A stretch of 64,000 nt of DNA from Oreocharis arfaki (GCA_013398015.1 VZRR01013895.1:558001-622000); one strand, 5' to 3'; numbered from the stretch's first letter, positions 25,983 through 39,496 are shown. The notes: generated from the sequence alone by a model not told the origin. Program-made: numbers and translations.

Positions 25983-26205
25983 CTTGCATACAATATTAAA
26001 TTCAGAGAGCTTTACAGCCAACATCTGGACATTGGGACAGCTGGAGCAGTGTTGTGTAATGCCTGAGAAGGGCAGAATAAAAAAAACCTAAGAAATGGCC
26101 CAATGATACCAAATCATCAGCTAGTCAAAACACGTTGGAGCTAATGTATATTAATCACTGGAAACCTTAGATAAGTTCAGTAAACACTGTCTATTAGAAT
26201 ATCTT

Positions 26206-26221
26206 AAAAAAAAAAAAAAAA
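26206..26221 (+). repeat. A16 homopolymer
   Basis: Sixteen consecutive A. Neither a LINE/SINE 3' end nor a processed pseudogene is recognised immediately upstream, so it is recorded as a simple repeat. Confidence 0.8.
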
Positions 26222-28234
26222 GGCTTTGAAACAGCACTGTGCTCAGGAGTCTGATCCAGAGCTCACTGAAGTATGTTGGAATGTTTCCATTCACCTCAGC
26301 GACTTTTGTGCATTGAGCTTTTTCAAGCCCAGGCAGCAGTTCAAAAATAACTTTACAGCATTATCCCAATTGTTTATTTGTGTATGAACGGCACTGAAAA
26401 AGCACACATGGCCAAGCAGAAAAAGAACACTTACGAATATTTTTAAATTGCCGTCACCAAAACCACTAACAACATAAAAATTCAACTATTTATGATGTTG
26501 TAACACTGGCTTTAATAGGCATGGTAGTGGAGAAACTATGTGTAATATAATCAACAAGCTAACAAACCCCAAGGTTCTCCTGAGGATTTTAATATGCAGA
26601 ATGTTTAAAATATTAAACAAACAGTAATAGTGGAAATCAGGATATGATTAATAATTTTAACAATCAATCCTGAAAGGTTCTCTCCAAAATTTGTTCAAAC
26701 TGTTTCATAATAAGCTCACAAACTGCAGAAAACATGACATATATTTTAATGTGGCCCAATAGGGTAAAAAGAAAGCTCTGTTTGTCCACTGTTGCCTGAC
26801 TTTGGGTTCACTGAGCTAGGCTGAGCAGATTTGAAATGAATCAAGATGTTTAACATCTGCCTCCTGTTATTAGGATATTCTCTTCCTATTTATAAACAAA
26901 TGCTTTGCTGGGGTTAGGCTGCAGATTCCACGACTCTGCAGACTCATGTTTCCTTAGCAATCTGAACTTCAGGCCACAAGTAAAAGGTACACTATAAGTC
27001 TTCTGAAATCTATCAATGCATGTAAAAAAAAGATTAATTAAGAGACAGTACAGTCTGCTCGCTTGGTCTTACACAGCTGGCATCTGACCACATGCTACAA
27101 GACATCACATTAAGGCAAAACCAGATTTTTGATTAAAATTAGTTTATGAAAACTATTTCTCAGTGTGTTAGGACAAATGACCTTATGTTTGTGCGCATTG
27201 TCTTGTCAGGACTCTCATGCTACTAGGCTCATATAATTCTCTAGCTACTGATACGTGCTTGGAAATCCCAGCACTTCCATAAACATCACAAATACAAAAC
27301 ATTTCCTTTGTTCTCCTAGTTCCTCTCTATTTCTCTATTTCTATCTCCTCACATTCCATGAGAATTTATGTTAACCTCTCCTTCAATCTACTTTCAGTCA
27401 CTGTGTTAGTTTGGATTCCTCCTTTCTTCCTTACATTTGGTTCCTTGCTCCACTCTGGTCTTTTCCAGTTAATGTATCAAAAATGGACCCCTTTTCTCCA
27501 CCCTTCCTGACAGCCTGGTTTGTGTCTCTGCTCTCTCTCACTCACCCTAATGTAACACTTTCCACTCAGCCCTTGCTGACTACATGTCTTTTGCTCTCCC
27601 TGTTACCCTGCATTCTGCAGAAAACTAATCTTGCCTAGCATGTCGTTTCCCCCCTCCCCTCCATGCAAAAAAACCCAAAACTAGCGCCACTTCCCTCATT
27701 TGAAATTTCTTCCAGAACAGACTTCTGCCCATTCTAGCTCTGTTCTCTGTGCTGTCTCCATCTTAACCTGCTTAATTTAATACTTAACAATACCTGAAAG
27801 TCTTTTATTAACATAGCCTTAGAGTTCAAATTTATAGTTTTTCTGTTTGTTTTCACACCATGTTCATGGCCAAAACTCTTAAAATACATGACTTCACAGC
27901 ATAATACCGCGAAACATACGGGTAAGAATTTATATGGATACATTCACATCCAACTTCGTTGCAAACAAGCAAGATCTTAGAAAGCAAGGATTTCAGAAAA
28001 GGGAATATTTTTTGAGAGCAGTATTTTATGAGATCACCTATCCCAACCAGAAGGAACATTAATAAAGCAGGAACAAGAAATATCTACCTGAGATTTTCTA
28101 ACCTGTTCCTAAAATACATATTTCCGCTATTTCGCTCTCAGAGACCAGTGATGGCACCTCCTACCAAGTGATAACCAAACTGCCCTTGCCTCAGCATCAG
28201 CCTGTCACTTCTTGCTCTACCCAGAGAGGGCACA

Positions 28235-28440
28235 GAGAATTATGTATTCTCATCCTCTTCTGGAGCAACTTTTAATGTACTCAAAGGCTGTGATCATCTT
28301 TCTCCCTAAGCCTTCTTCTCTTTAGACTAAACAAACACAAATCTTTCAGTCTTTCCTCAGGAGGTCATGCTTTCTAGGTATCTGAATATTCATGATTTTT
28401 CTTCTTTGGGCTATCACTAATTGGTATCCTTCCTCCTTAA
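28235..28440 (-). mobile_element. Ancient CR1/L3-type LINE fragment, minus strand
   Basis: The plus strand reads the complement of an older CR1-type 3' region: 'cttctggagcaactttt', 'ctgtgatcatctttctccc', 'agccttcttctctttagact', 'aaacaaacacaaatctttca', 'gtctttcctcaggaggtcat', 'gctttctagg'. The series 'ccagactaaataaaccc...ttcagcctttcctcataggtcatg' is characteristic of old amniote CR1/L3 copies. It is diverged and incomplete, with indistinct boundaries; similarity may start as early as 28200. No coding capacity remains. Confidence 0.72.
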
Positions 28441-28550
28441 AGCTGAAACCAAAGCCAACTGAGCAATGAATAGAAATAATTTCAGAGCTGATCTACTCTT
28501 TTACAGTAAGTGAGATACTTCCTCAGAGAACATGCATCCTCCAATTGATG

Positions 28551-28556
28551 GCTTGG
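28551..28556. repeat. Target-site duplication, left (GCTTGG)
   Basis: Six bases directly abutting the TG start of the 629-bp LTR. They are repeated exactly at 29186-29191 after its CA end. Confidence 0.88.
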
Positions 28557-29185
28557 TGTCACGGTGCTGGAGCCCGCTGGACGGGCTTCAGACATCGAGT
28601 GGGTGGACTTCCCAGCCCAGGAGAGTGACCCCGAAGAAGAACATGTGGCTGAGTCTGCTGTTTGAGGGCTCCGCCCTCCCAGGACATCCATCCCACCAGC
28701 ATCACCTCCCCAGTTTTAAGTTCTCGTGTTTTCTATTGGATGTTCGTTTAATACATATTCATTTTCCTTGTTAAATAATTAATTATGTTCTAGAAAGCTC
28801 TGTAGTTCTGTATACCCCATTGGTTTGTTCCCTTGTGTCCCTCCCTTTGTCATTCCCTGTTGGTCTCCTGTCACCCCTCATCATTTGATTATTGGTTCAC
28901 CCTCTGAATCCACCCCTGAAAAACCCCCCTTTAAAAACCCCGTGCAAGAGGCTCTCAGGGCCTCTTGTGGTGCATCTCCCCTCGGGATAATAAACCGAAA
29001 CTGTTGCACCCAGAGGTTCTCTCTTTGCCTTTGCTCTCGCCGTCGCCTAGCAACAGCAGTGTGCTGCAGCCTGTCTCCCTCTTGTGCTGAGGGCAGAAGC
29101 GATCTTGCATTTGGTCTCCTCATCCGGGGCACCTCGCAAAGTGTCGCCTGCCTGGCCACCGGGCGGTCAAGCAGTCACAGCGACA
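28557..29185 (+). mobile_element. Solo LTR of an endogenous retrovirus (ERVK-like), 629 bp
   Basis: The element starts TGTCACGG and ends GCGACA, with imperfect inverted termini. It is flanked by the perfect 6-bp direct repeat GCTTGG at 28551-28556 and 29186-29191, the expected target duplication. Inside are ATTGG boxes (for example 28819-28823), a TATA-like TTTAAAA at 28930-28936, and a polyadenylation signal AATAAA at 28989-28994 followed by a GC- and CpG-richer R/U5-like part. A 6-bp duplication is typical of alpha/beta-retrovirus-related (ERVK) elements rather than ERV1 (4 bp) or ERVL (5 bp). No internal gag-pol-env sequence lies on either side, so it is a recombination product. Its intact ends suggest fairly recent insertion. 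Confidence 0.9.
28989..28994 (+). promoter_or_regulatory. LTR polyadenylation signal AATAAA
   Basis: It lies about 55 bp downstream of a TTTAAAA box within the 629-bp solo LTR. It is the expected signal for an LTR read on the plus strand; whether it is still used is unknown. Confidence 0.6.
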
Positions 29186-29191
29186 GCTTGG
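29186..29191. repeat. Target-site duplication, right (GCTTGG)
   Basis: Exact copy of the left flank of the 629-bp LTR. The pairing fixes both LTR boundaries. Confidence 0.88.
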
Positions 29192-31879
29192 TTTAAATAT
29201 TACTTGATATAAAGCCACAGTGAGCACCTTAATACCAAAGGTAATATAACTGAACAAGATAATGCAGGTAGAGTAGCAAAACAGTAATTCGTAGTCAATA
29301 CTTTTGGGTTTTTTCACTTTCTTTTCCCCCTCCCCCCCTTTTACACTTCCGAAAAAAAAAAAAGTATTCATTACCTGAAGTTCTCCACCATTAAAATTCC
29401 ATATACAAAGAGATTTTGGCTTACAGATTGGAAGGGAGTGGTTCTACATGTTTCATTTATGAAACTAAATTGAATTTAATTCCCTGATTTTGTGTATAAT
29501 CTAGTATATTCTTGAATTTCTAATTCAAAGAATAATCACAGAGCTGATTTCTTAGCCAACAAAAGAAATGTTACTGCAAATGTTGTACATGTAAAATGAA
29601 TATATTCTGATGATTATTTAATTGACTCAGTGGAAAACTTGCAAATCTGGTGTCAATTACCTCATGTCCTAAGCAGGAAAAATATATAACACATTCAACC
29701 TAATATACAGCTATAAACATGATAAATGTATTTTCAGAATGCCCCACACAAGCATTATTTTCCAAAGATGACATTTTAATGCTAGTTGACATGCAGTATG
29801 TGGCACATGTTGAAAATCTATCGTGTCTTCAAATCTCTCAATGTATGTACATACATGCATGCAATCCCCATGGCATGTATTCCCTCACTGAATTAATTCA
29901 CTTTCCTAGGAGGACCATGTCCATACGTATTTTCACAGGCTGGGAGTTCAGTTAGTGCAGTTCCCTAAGTTTGGTTAATCCATCCAAGTGTCTTCAGCTT
30001 AGATACTAAATGATCCTCTGCATGTAACGCATGCTTTGACTTGTAATGCCCCTCAAAATATTTTGATCTTGGCCCTCCTCATCACAAAACAAGCAGCATG
30101 TTGGCTGCATGGTTGCCTCAAGGCTACTGCACTGTAGCACTGGCCTGACCCAAGTTCACACCAGGCTTTCAACATAGTGTTTGGGCCACTTTTCTCTCTT
30201 TCTCCATGTTATTTAGCACTACTCATCTACTCAGCACATTCTCGAAAGGACCTGTCTCCTTTTAACCAGAAGGGCCATCTCCTGGACACAAGCACAGATC
30301 CTCTGATCTACCTTTGGCTGAGACCAACTTTCACCTGCCCTGCATCTGTACTGGAAACATGAGCCCAGGAAAATCTCTCCTGCTTGGCGTCCTTGGTGCC
30401 TCACATCTTTATTTCCATCGCCCCTGGGTGTTTATTTTAATGCACACAGTGGTTATGCCTCTGCTTGGCAGAAAGAAGTACAAAAGCAGCAGAACTTCTC
30501 AGGTGCTTTACATACGAAAGGAAAAAACGCTGCTAAATGTCATTTAGCCTATGCCTACCTTGCCTTTACCTATTCCAGATTCATAATTACGACTCTCTTG
30601 GCAACAGTGGCAAAGCCATAATGCAAATGTGGAAATACAACTGTAGTACAGCAAAACAAGGACTATTTTCCCCCTTAGCAACATCACACTACTACACCAT
30701 TTGGCCCAGTATGGCTGTCTCCCTGTCAAAGGTGGAGCCTGACTCTGACCGAGCTGAGAATGGGTTTGGTTCACAGAAATCATGCTCAAAATGCGGAGCT
30801 GTTTGGTATTTTTGCAAGGCAGTGACCTCAGCTGGCCAGTACCTCAGGAGACCATGTGTCATCATCAGATTGCTGTGCTGGCACAAAAAGTTAAAATTAC
30901 CCAGCTGCCCCCCACTGCTCTGACCTCAGAGGGAACAAACTCAAACAGGGCTTGGAGGCAATAAGGCCAGTAACTGAGTTCTCCTGCTGGCTGGCTGAGT
31001 GGGTGGGTTTTGGCACTCTCAGCCCATTCCTAAAAGCCATATCTCCTCCTGAAGGGTGGGAAGGATCCCTGTCCCAGGAAATAACTTAGGGAGCGAAGCC
31101 TGTGCGTGGGGGTTTTTCCTGCCTTGGAGAGATAGTAAAAGGAAGCTGCTCCAGACCGGTGGCTGGAGGGGTGTGCTGGTGTTTGTGCCAGATGGAGGCA
31201 GCCACCAGCTAGTTTAACTACACAGCAAGATTCACATCGCTAAGCCCACTTCCAAGCGCAGCTGAAACAGGAAGGAGAGGTCCAGTTTACTAGGAAACAG
31301 CCTGGTTCAGCCAGTGCCAAACAACATTTAATCCCTGCTTTCAAAGTTTACCTGCTCAGGAACACGATTATTAACTAATCAAACAAATTCTGGTTCTCTT
31401 TACCTAGATAATGAAGGAGAACAGTTTTCTCCTAAATGGTTGAACCATTATGATACATGAATAACCTTTTACAAAACAATCCAAGCTTGTTTATGACACA
31501 GAAAAATAAACTTCAAGTGGGAAAGTAGAGTATAGCCAGCCAAAAGCCACTGATGTCTGTGTGTGTCAAGATCTCTATAGGAAGACAAAAATAAATCCAA
31601 AATCTGCAGGTATCACACATATGTATCGCAATCACAGACATGTAACTCATGTACTGTAATAATATTCAGTGCTGTCCATTTCCAAGTGGGCCTAAAATGC
31701 ACAGCCTAGACTTGGTTGAGGGTAGACGGGGACGAAGGGGATATCAACTATCAAGAAATAAGGAAGGACCCTATGCCACTGAAGTACCAAGTCCCAGGAC
31801 AACCTATGACAGCATTTGCACAACACACATTCTAGCGCAAATAGAGAAATACCTGGAAACACCTGAGAAAGAGGGGGTG
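29192..31879. other. Noncoding sequence, nothing recognised
   Basis: A pyrimidine tract (29317-29342) and an A12 run (29352-29363) lie just downstream of the LTR. The remaining open frames reach 128 codons (30537-30923 plus) and show no family features. Confidence 0.55.
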
Positions 31880-32051
31880 GTTGAGCACTACTCCAGGTTT
31901 CCAAGGGAAGTTGTGGAGTCTCCACTTCTGGAGATAGTCAAAACCAAAACCAGGCACAGCCCTGAACCACTCACTGTAATGACCCTGCTTTGAGCAGAGG
32001 GATTGGTCTACACAACCTCCAGAGGCACCTTCTGACCTCTGTGATTCTGTG
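31880..32051 (+). mobile_element. CR1 LINE 3' end, plus strand
   Basis: The sequence 'agggaagttgtggagtctcc', then 'ggagatagtcaaaacc', 'tgaccctgctttgagcagag', 'ggattggtctaca', 'ctccagaggcaccttctgac' and the end 'tctgtgattctgtga' follow the CR1 3' region block by block. Translation gives a 'FPREVVESPLLEIVKTK' stretch (about 31894-31944), matching the conserved C-terminal peptide of CR1 ORF2 (usually ...WNRLPREVVESPSLEVFK...). Only about 170 bp remain, so the 5' truncation is severe. Confidence 0.87.
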
Positions 32052-35000
32052 AAAGAGACATCAAAGTAAACTGGACTTGTGTTCAATGCCTGAATTTAAG
32101 GACTATGTGGGGAGGTAAGTGGAAACACAAGCCATGCAGAGCTTAGCAAAGGAAGGGAAGATTTCCGCTGCTTCTGCTGTGTGGTTCTGCAAAAGATAAA
32201 AAGGTGAAGGAAACCTGGTCCAGTATAACCACTGGTTCTGCAGAGCTGGTAAATAAAGATGTGGGCTAGGACAGTCCCCACAAAGGTTTCCCCAGTGCAT
32301 GTAAGCTATTTTACTGAGGCTGCAAATGGCTGACTGGGGAGCTGTTGCAGCCCAGTGCTGGCTGTCAAGAAGAAATTCCTTCTGGCAGAAAGAAAGGAGA
32401 GTTTTCCGGCAAGGAATGAGCAGCTGAGAGAAATTTTGCAGCTCCGGGCGAACCTCAGCTGTTGCCAAGCTGCTCTGTCCTGTCGGCCCAGTCCTGTCTC
32501 CTGCTTCCCCACTTTCCCCTATACTTCAGCCACCTGGAGCTGCAGCCCTTCCCTTGGGCTCCTCCTCAGCCTTGGAAACGACATGGTATTTGGCTTGGTG
32601 AGGGCAGTTTTGCTATCAGACTTGTACCAAGGAGGGTGTTCATTCCCTGCCTGGTGAAAGTCACAACAGGCAGCCATGTGTGCTCTGGGCTGGGGTTCAC
32701 ATGGGGCCCCGGCACACATCACTCAGCCCTACTCCCTCCTGTCACACCTACTTCTTCCTCATGTGCATCCCCTCCCTCCCGCCCCAGCACAGCCATGCTG
32801 CACAGACAGCTGCCCGTTACTACTCAGTAGTTGCTTGAATCCCACTAAATGCTTGTCAAACTGCCCAGAGAGCTGAAAGTGAGCTCTTTAAATTACATTT
32901 GTTGAAAGATCCCTGGTGCCTGTTCCTACTTTTCGTTTTCAGCAACTCTCTGAAATCATAGTTTGTTTTACAGTGATGTTTTGTTTTTCTTTTCCTGCAT
33001 CCAACCTATAAGTCATAGATGATGCATATTAAACACATTAACTGGGTTTCAGCAGGGCTGTGCACCATGTGTGCACAAGGCTGAGGTCTGGGACAACGGC
33101 ATTTTTGTGTTTACTTTCTATACTGGGAAACTGTATGGTGTGATGCTCCCTTACGCACAGCTCTGGACAGACATTTGGCTTCATTTGAAACCTAAGAAAG
33201 AAGTTGTATGGGGGGGAGTGGCAAAACCGCTGAGGCCGTTGCCCAGGAGGAGGAGGAGAAAGCAGAGTCTGCTTGATGGGTTAAAGCAGAGCCTGGAAAT
33301 CAGGACTGCTTGGATTGATGCCTGACCACAGCTGACAACAGACAAGTCTCTTCACTTTCTATGCTTCTGTTTCCCCAGCTGTGAAATTTGGCCCCCCTTT
33401 CTCAGGGAAGGTATATAGAGGAAGTGTTTTCCCCCTTGCAGAACCATTTCTTTGTATACAAGGAGGTCTCATATATTTTTAGATGAGTTTTTAATTAGAA
33501 GAAGAATAGCTCCTTCCGTTTAAGAAAAACTGAGATTTTTGTTCTTATTATACACTTCTGACCATACACCAGGTTTGTTTGGGTTTTTTTTAATCCTGTG
33601 CCTTTCCAATTTTGCTATTAATATGTCATAAGAAAATCACGGATGGTGTCCAAATTCCAATTCATGGGAATGGAATTAATATCTCCATTAAAATGAAGAA
33701 GGGGGAGTAATGTGGGGAAGTCTCAGAAGTGCTGGCGGGTAGTAATAGTTGGACTCATCTCTCCCATCCCAGTGACTCATCTGGGAATGGATAGTGCCTC
33801 TGTCGTCTTCAGACATTTAACACCTCTCTTACAAGATTTAGCATCAGCTGGGATGTGTGAACAAATAATATGGAGCAACCTGAGACTTCCTAGGACATCT
33901 GTCTCTAAGCTGTTTCAGGGCCTGATTCTGTCAGAGATGGGTGGGAGTGGGAGAGGCTGCAAGTCAGCCTTTTTGTTTTCAATACCAGCAGTGGGGAATT
34001 TTGGTTGCAAGCCATTCCTCCCAGATCATGTTTCTGAAGATGTAAAGAAGAAAACAAGGTTCAGAAAAGAGCAGCCTGCCAAAAGGAAGAATATTTTAAG
34101 AAGATCTTTCTGACTCTCTCCAGATTATGTGTAAATTTAAGTTACTAAGAGAAAATGAGAACCATTTGTTTAAAGTTCAAATCCTGTCTGGCCTTTACTA
34201 GGCTAGGTTTCAAGCATCCTGTTTTGCCTAATCTCTGCGTCTCAATCCATCACCTTGATGCAACTTCCCCATGAGAGATCTCCGTAGCTCTATCCGAGCA
34301 GTTGGACTTTGGAACAAAAATATCAACGCTGGAGCTCTCTCCTGGCAAGTTTTGTGTGTTGTCAAGTCTTTGAGCACAAGAAGAGTATGAAATCTACCCC
34401 AAAGCTGTGTGGTTTCAAGTATCTCAGGCTGAGTTGGTGTTAGAACATCAAATTCAAACCAAACCCTGTTTTCAAACTTTTCTGACTTCTATCTGCAAGG
34501 GAGCCCCATTGGCTGAGTTTGGGCTGTGGATTCCAAAAATCTGATGGTGCCTCAACTCACCCTTGTAATTTGGCTGTCATGGCTCTACCACAGCTCAAAT
34601 TTACAGCAGTCCCACCTCAACTGTGTTGAGACAGAAATCCCAAATTCAGGAGTACATGGGACAGCCTGGAAACAAGTATTGAATATTAATTTTTTAAAAA
34701 TCCAATTTTTCAACAAGTTTCTCTTTTAGATATTATAAGTAGTTTCCAGATTTGAATTACATAAAAACAATCCAGAGTTTATATGTAGGTATTAAAAGGG
34801 TTCTTTTCATTGGGAAAACTTGAGGATCCTATAATAAAAATGTAATGAAAGCAGTGTGGCTTCTTGACATTTCCAGCATACTATAATTCATTCCATGTAA
34901 TTTACAAGCCCTCAATTTATTTTTCAAAGTTCTGAAAGCTTGATGTTTCATTGATATATTCCCCGTGAAACTTACCTCAACATATCTTTGTTTTTTTGAT

Positions 35001-38000
35001 GGTGATTTCTAAAATGTTAGCCAAACTAAAAGGTTAGGCACTGAATCCATGCTTCTAAGAATCTCTATTCCGGCTTTCTGGCAAATGCCTTGCCTTTTTT
35101 TTTTTTTTTGGGCCAACAGCACAAGTGCACACCCTGTTCTGCCTACAGATCTGCTGTATGGACCTTCAGGGAGCAAGTGGAGATACCACCCCCTCAACAA
35201 ATTACAATGAGCAGCACACACACTTCTTTTACCAGCAGCTTTTAAGGCAGCTTTGGTTTGGCACCCACAATAAAGACACACACAGAAAGATCAGTCAGCT
35301 CTCTTCTGGTGACACTCACAATGACAAGAAGCATGCCCAGCCAGTCAGAGAAGCAGGCTATGAGAGATATTGATGAAACCACTCCTATTCATTGGACAAA
35401 GTCAGAGTCAAAAGGGAAATGACTTAGTTCTGCAGCCATTGTCGGTCACCTACCAGGTAAAGAGACTGTGCTCAGGAATCTGTTTGTCACTGCTAATAAT
35501 TTTTTTTCCACAGTATATATGCCCTCTTTCATTTCACAAATACAAAATCAGGCCTATATCACTCAACAAAAGCATTTTTGTTGCAAGCATTTTGTCAGGT
35601 TAGATGGTCACCTGTAAGAATATTTTACAGGCGATGGAGATTTAGGAAGATGAACTATTGCAGCCTTTGATAATCAAACTGTTGTAATGGTGAGAAAGAA
35701 TATGAGAAATCAGAGGTTTCTGATAATTATTTCTAATTATCAATTACCATGGTGAGTGGAAAACCAATGTGATTTTACAAACCAGAGCCTACAAGGGAGG
35801 ATGCAGTCCAGTATAAGCGATGAGAGCTGAGCTTTTGATGAACCCCCAAAGCCTGCATCTGTGCTGATGGGTGGGGAGTACTTTCCACTTCCCTCTATGC
35901 CCAGGATCTTCTTAATCCCTTCATGATAAACACAGGAGCCTCATGGTGTGACAACTGCTGTGATAATGTGGGGTGGCTGGTGCTGCTGCAAACACATGTC
36001 CATCTCACAGAAAAACATCCCATGGAGCAGCAACAGAGAGGAGAAAGCGTTTTGATCACTCCTGAGCACACTCATCTCATGCCCTCTGCCCCCAGATGTG
36101 GCTGATGGACTTACCTCCCTCATAGGCCTGCTGAAATACCTTTCATGGACTTCCAGGAGGTTGAGGTACTGAATGCTACTGACCATAGGTGATGGTCACT
36201 GAGTGGTTACTGAGATGATTGAGATTTTCCTGAAAGCTCTGACTCCTGAAGTCATCTGGTTACATGTGGAGCTCAGTTTCCATTTTAAAAGGAAAGATTT
36301 CTAGTCCTGGTAGATGCAGAAAAGTTCTCAAAATGTGGCATCTGGAGCATTTGGAGCAAAAAGGGCTCCAAACACAGTATCCAATGCAAAGAAATGAAAT
36401 TAAGTACTTTTAAATATCTTACTATTTCACAATCAGTCTTGCGATTTGTTTTTGAAATTCCTGACGTTATGTACTTGGGAATGGCAGTATCTGCTCCTTG
36501 ACCTCAGGAAAGTCTTGTAATACTGACAAGTTATTTCATTAAGATACAGCAGCCATTGTGCTACAGCAGCCACCTCTAAAATCTTTTCAATTGCCTGAGG
36601 TGACTAAATAACGATACTTCATTATTCACAGGTTGCTTAAGCATTCTCTATATTAAGTGCAGGGAAGTTTAGATAACATCTAATTGCAAAGAGAAGCACT
36701 GGAAAGTTTCTGAGGGTGGCAACTGCATACCTAAATGACACTTATTTATTTAGAAGTGCTGAAGACATGCCTTTCACTTATGCTAGGCAGACACAGAGCC
36801 TTGAAATCAAAACTCATGCAATATCGCTTGGACCAGTGCCTATACTTGGAAGAACTTTTTCATTACACCCAAACTAAGAAACTCTTTTCCCAGTTTCTAT
36901 CACTTAATCATCTTTCTTCTGCAGACACCACCCAGAGTAAAAAACTGGGGTAAGCAGAGAAATCCTTGCTTAACTACAAGGCTGCAGATGAATCCTTTAA
37001 ACATGTTACCAAAATAGTAAGAAAAAATACAAATTAATTCCCCGAGTTTTGACTGCCATGATTAATTCCAGAGCTAATTGTTGTCCAGCTGTATTAAACT
37101 CTGAGCATGGGTATTCTGACTGAAACACTGACACAACCGTCGCAATGGCAGTGAGTATGTGAGGTAGCAGCACTATGAGCATGGCAGTGGAGTAGCCCAC
37201 TGATTCAGTGCTGACAATCCTTAGCAAAACTGTGGCCACAAGGCATAGTTTCAGAATTAACACTTATAGGACAGGAAAGCATGTTATTGTCATGGAGCTG
37301 GAAAGACACACTGAATACCATGTCACTGAATACTGAAGCCATGGAATCAGTGATTGCCTCTATCACACACTCACTTCCTGCTGAGCTGGATTTTTTCAGT
37401 GGTTAATATGTTGATACAGGCAAGGCCATACCCACAATGTTCTCTGTCATCCCAACCCTATTACACAAATAGGTTGGAGGCCTCTTTCGAAAGAACCTCT
37501 AACAACACGTTTTAAAAATGTCTTCCCTGCCCCCAGCCCCAGAGCAGCATATATCAAAAGAAGCTTTTCAATACTGCAACCCTAACCCTCACTCTTAGAA
37601 ACAGGCACTCTGTGTTTCAGATAAGCTGGACCATATTTGGCACTGCTCCAGCCGCATTTGGAATATGCACATGTAGCGGTAGTTTGTTAATTGTAGAAAT
37701 CTTTACCACTGCTCATTTTCGGTGAGGCACCTTTCCAAGGGAAGGAAGCTTGTGCAGCTCCCAGCCAGAGAGCGCTGTGTTCAGCAGTGTACAAAGAAAA
37801 GCTTCTCGCTCCGGGCAGGCACATGCACATGATTCCAATATCCTTACTCTGAGTTTGGAAGCTGCAGCTGCTACTTTAGACCACAGCAACTGAAAACACC
37901 CCGGGGGAGAGCAGGCAAGAGGTTCAGATCCTGTATGCAGAGCCATGACAACAGCGTGGTTTGAGCCCGGCTGCAGCAATCAGCCATCAGTGCAGCACAT

Positions 38001-39496
38001 CAGATGGTGCTGAGGGAAATTGCTGAGGCAGGTGGGCGTGCAGTGAGTAAAAAAAAAAGAAAAAACCTAGTTTTCACCAAGAGGAGAAGTGAAGAGAAGA
38101 AGCCATGGCAGAGGGCTGTTCTTATCAAATTATTTTCTGGATAGGAAAGTGATAGTTGTGCAAAAAGGTGGAGGTGCAGACAATTTGCACAAATGCCTCC
38201 AACAGCACCAGAGACAACATACAGCTAGTCACAGAATTGGGCCCTTAACAAGTAAGGACAAATAAGGGTAGCACCAGAGCATACTTTCCTACTTATCACC
38301 TCTCCTGCTTCTCCAGATCTTACTGACTCCTGTGGGGCCACTCTGCTCTGCTCAGTTGGTGTCTTTGCTAAACATTCAGTGACACTGCAGGGAGAGAAGA
38401 ATCTCTTCTTCACATCAGGATGTGTTTGGGCAAGCCCAATGTAGGCTTGTTTGGCCTGATCCTCTGTAAAACGCTAAATATACTGATAGCACTTCAAAAC
38501 AGTTCAGTACTTTATCCATATCCAAGAGTGTATGGCTTTAATAAAATCTGCTTTGGAGCACTTTTTGGTGTGCTGTGGGTCTGAGAATTCTCTGTGGTTT
38601 GTGGTCACTTGTTTTTCTAATATTTTGGTCAGTGTCCAATCTCACTCGTGTAGCTGGATATACCCATGTAATTTCTGGTCGAATTGAATTTTCCACACAG
38701 CACAACTTTATAGCCTTCTGGTGTTCCCTGACACATGAAGAGAGGTTACCGCCAGCTTGACCAACTTTCATGTATTCATGCTTTCAAGTAAGGGGCAGAA
38801 TAACATTAACTGATCTCTTCAAAGTCCTGTAAAAGTGCTTTAAAGTGGCCTAGCCTTCCCAACAGGAAACAAATTTCACCATCTTCTCTTTTGTGACAGC
38901 AAATGTTTCCTGAGGTGTGTGAGACCTCAGAGGGGAGGTTGGGATTTGACAGTTTACAATCCCGTCACTCATTTTAAAGCACTCAGCTACAGTTCATCAA
39001 CCACCAAACCATCTTTTCCTCAGAAAGATGCTGGGTAGAGGGGCGCTGGGGGTGCTGTGGGGGCTGTGGTGGGCAGGTTTGCACTTAGAGCCCTCCTTAT
39101 CCCCATGGCACATCACCACCACCCAACAATGCAGCAATCACAGAGTCCCACGGCAGGATAAAAGGGGATTTCTCCCATGTTCACCACTGACAGATCTGGC
39201 CTGAGGGCAGCCTGAAGACATCTGAGAGACGTCTGAAAGGAAGTCCCCAAGGAGCTGGTGGAATTACTTAGGCAAGGGAGGAAGATCTGGGCCTGGATGA
39301 GGCTGCTAGAGGTTCTCCGCTGCAAAGCCAGCCCCAGTGGGGCCATATTCAAAGTCCATCTGACGGATGTAAATCCTGCTTCAGCCTTCACCAAATGGAT
39401 GCAAGCCCCTCAGGAGATGAGAACCATCAACCACTGGAGGTGCCTGAGGCTCTCAGGCCTTTTTAGCTGGATAACAATGGCCAGACCAAGGGAATG
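32052..39496. other. Noncoding sequence, nothing recognised
   Basis: About 7.4 kb without a recognisable gene or mobile element. Open frames reach 133 codons (33712-34113 plus) and have no named motif. A T15 homopolymer lies at 35095-35109, and a GGA-rich codon-like run is near 33245-33260. Confidence 0.55.
35095..35109 (+). repeat. T15 homopolymer
   Basis: Fifteen consecutive T. No LINE or SINE end is recognised on the complementary strand next to it. Confidence 0.8.

Larger units (their letters stand above)
24956..28234. other. Noncoding sequence with simple tracts
   Basis: Short open frames only (up to 95 codons), none recognised. The stretch holds a G-rich tract at 25967-25982, an A16 run at 26206-26221 and a pyrimidine-rich stretch at about 27300-27770. 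No retroposed gene is visible upstream of the A16 run. Confidence 0.55.

Noticed and set aside
26206..26221. Poly(A) run as the tail of a processed pseudogene
   Set aside because: No gene-like sequence, poly(A) signal or flanking target duplication was recognised upstream.
37570..37590. Telomere-like 'ccctaaccct'
   Set aside because: Only about two repeat units; expected by chance and not an interstitial telomeric array.
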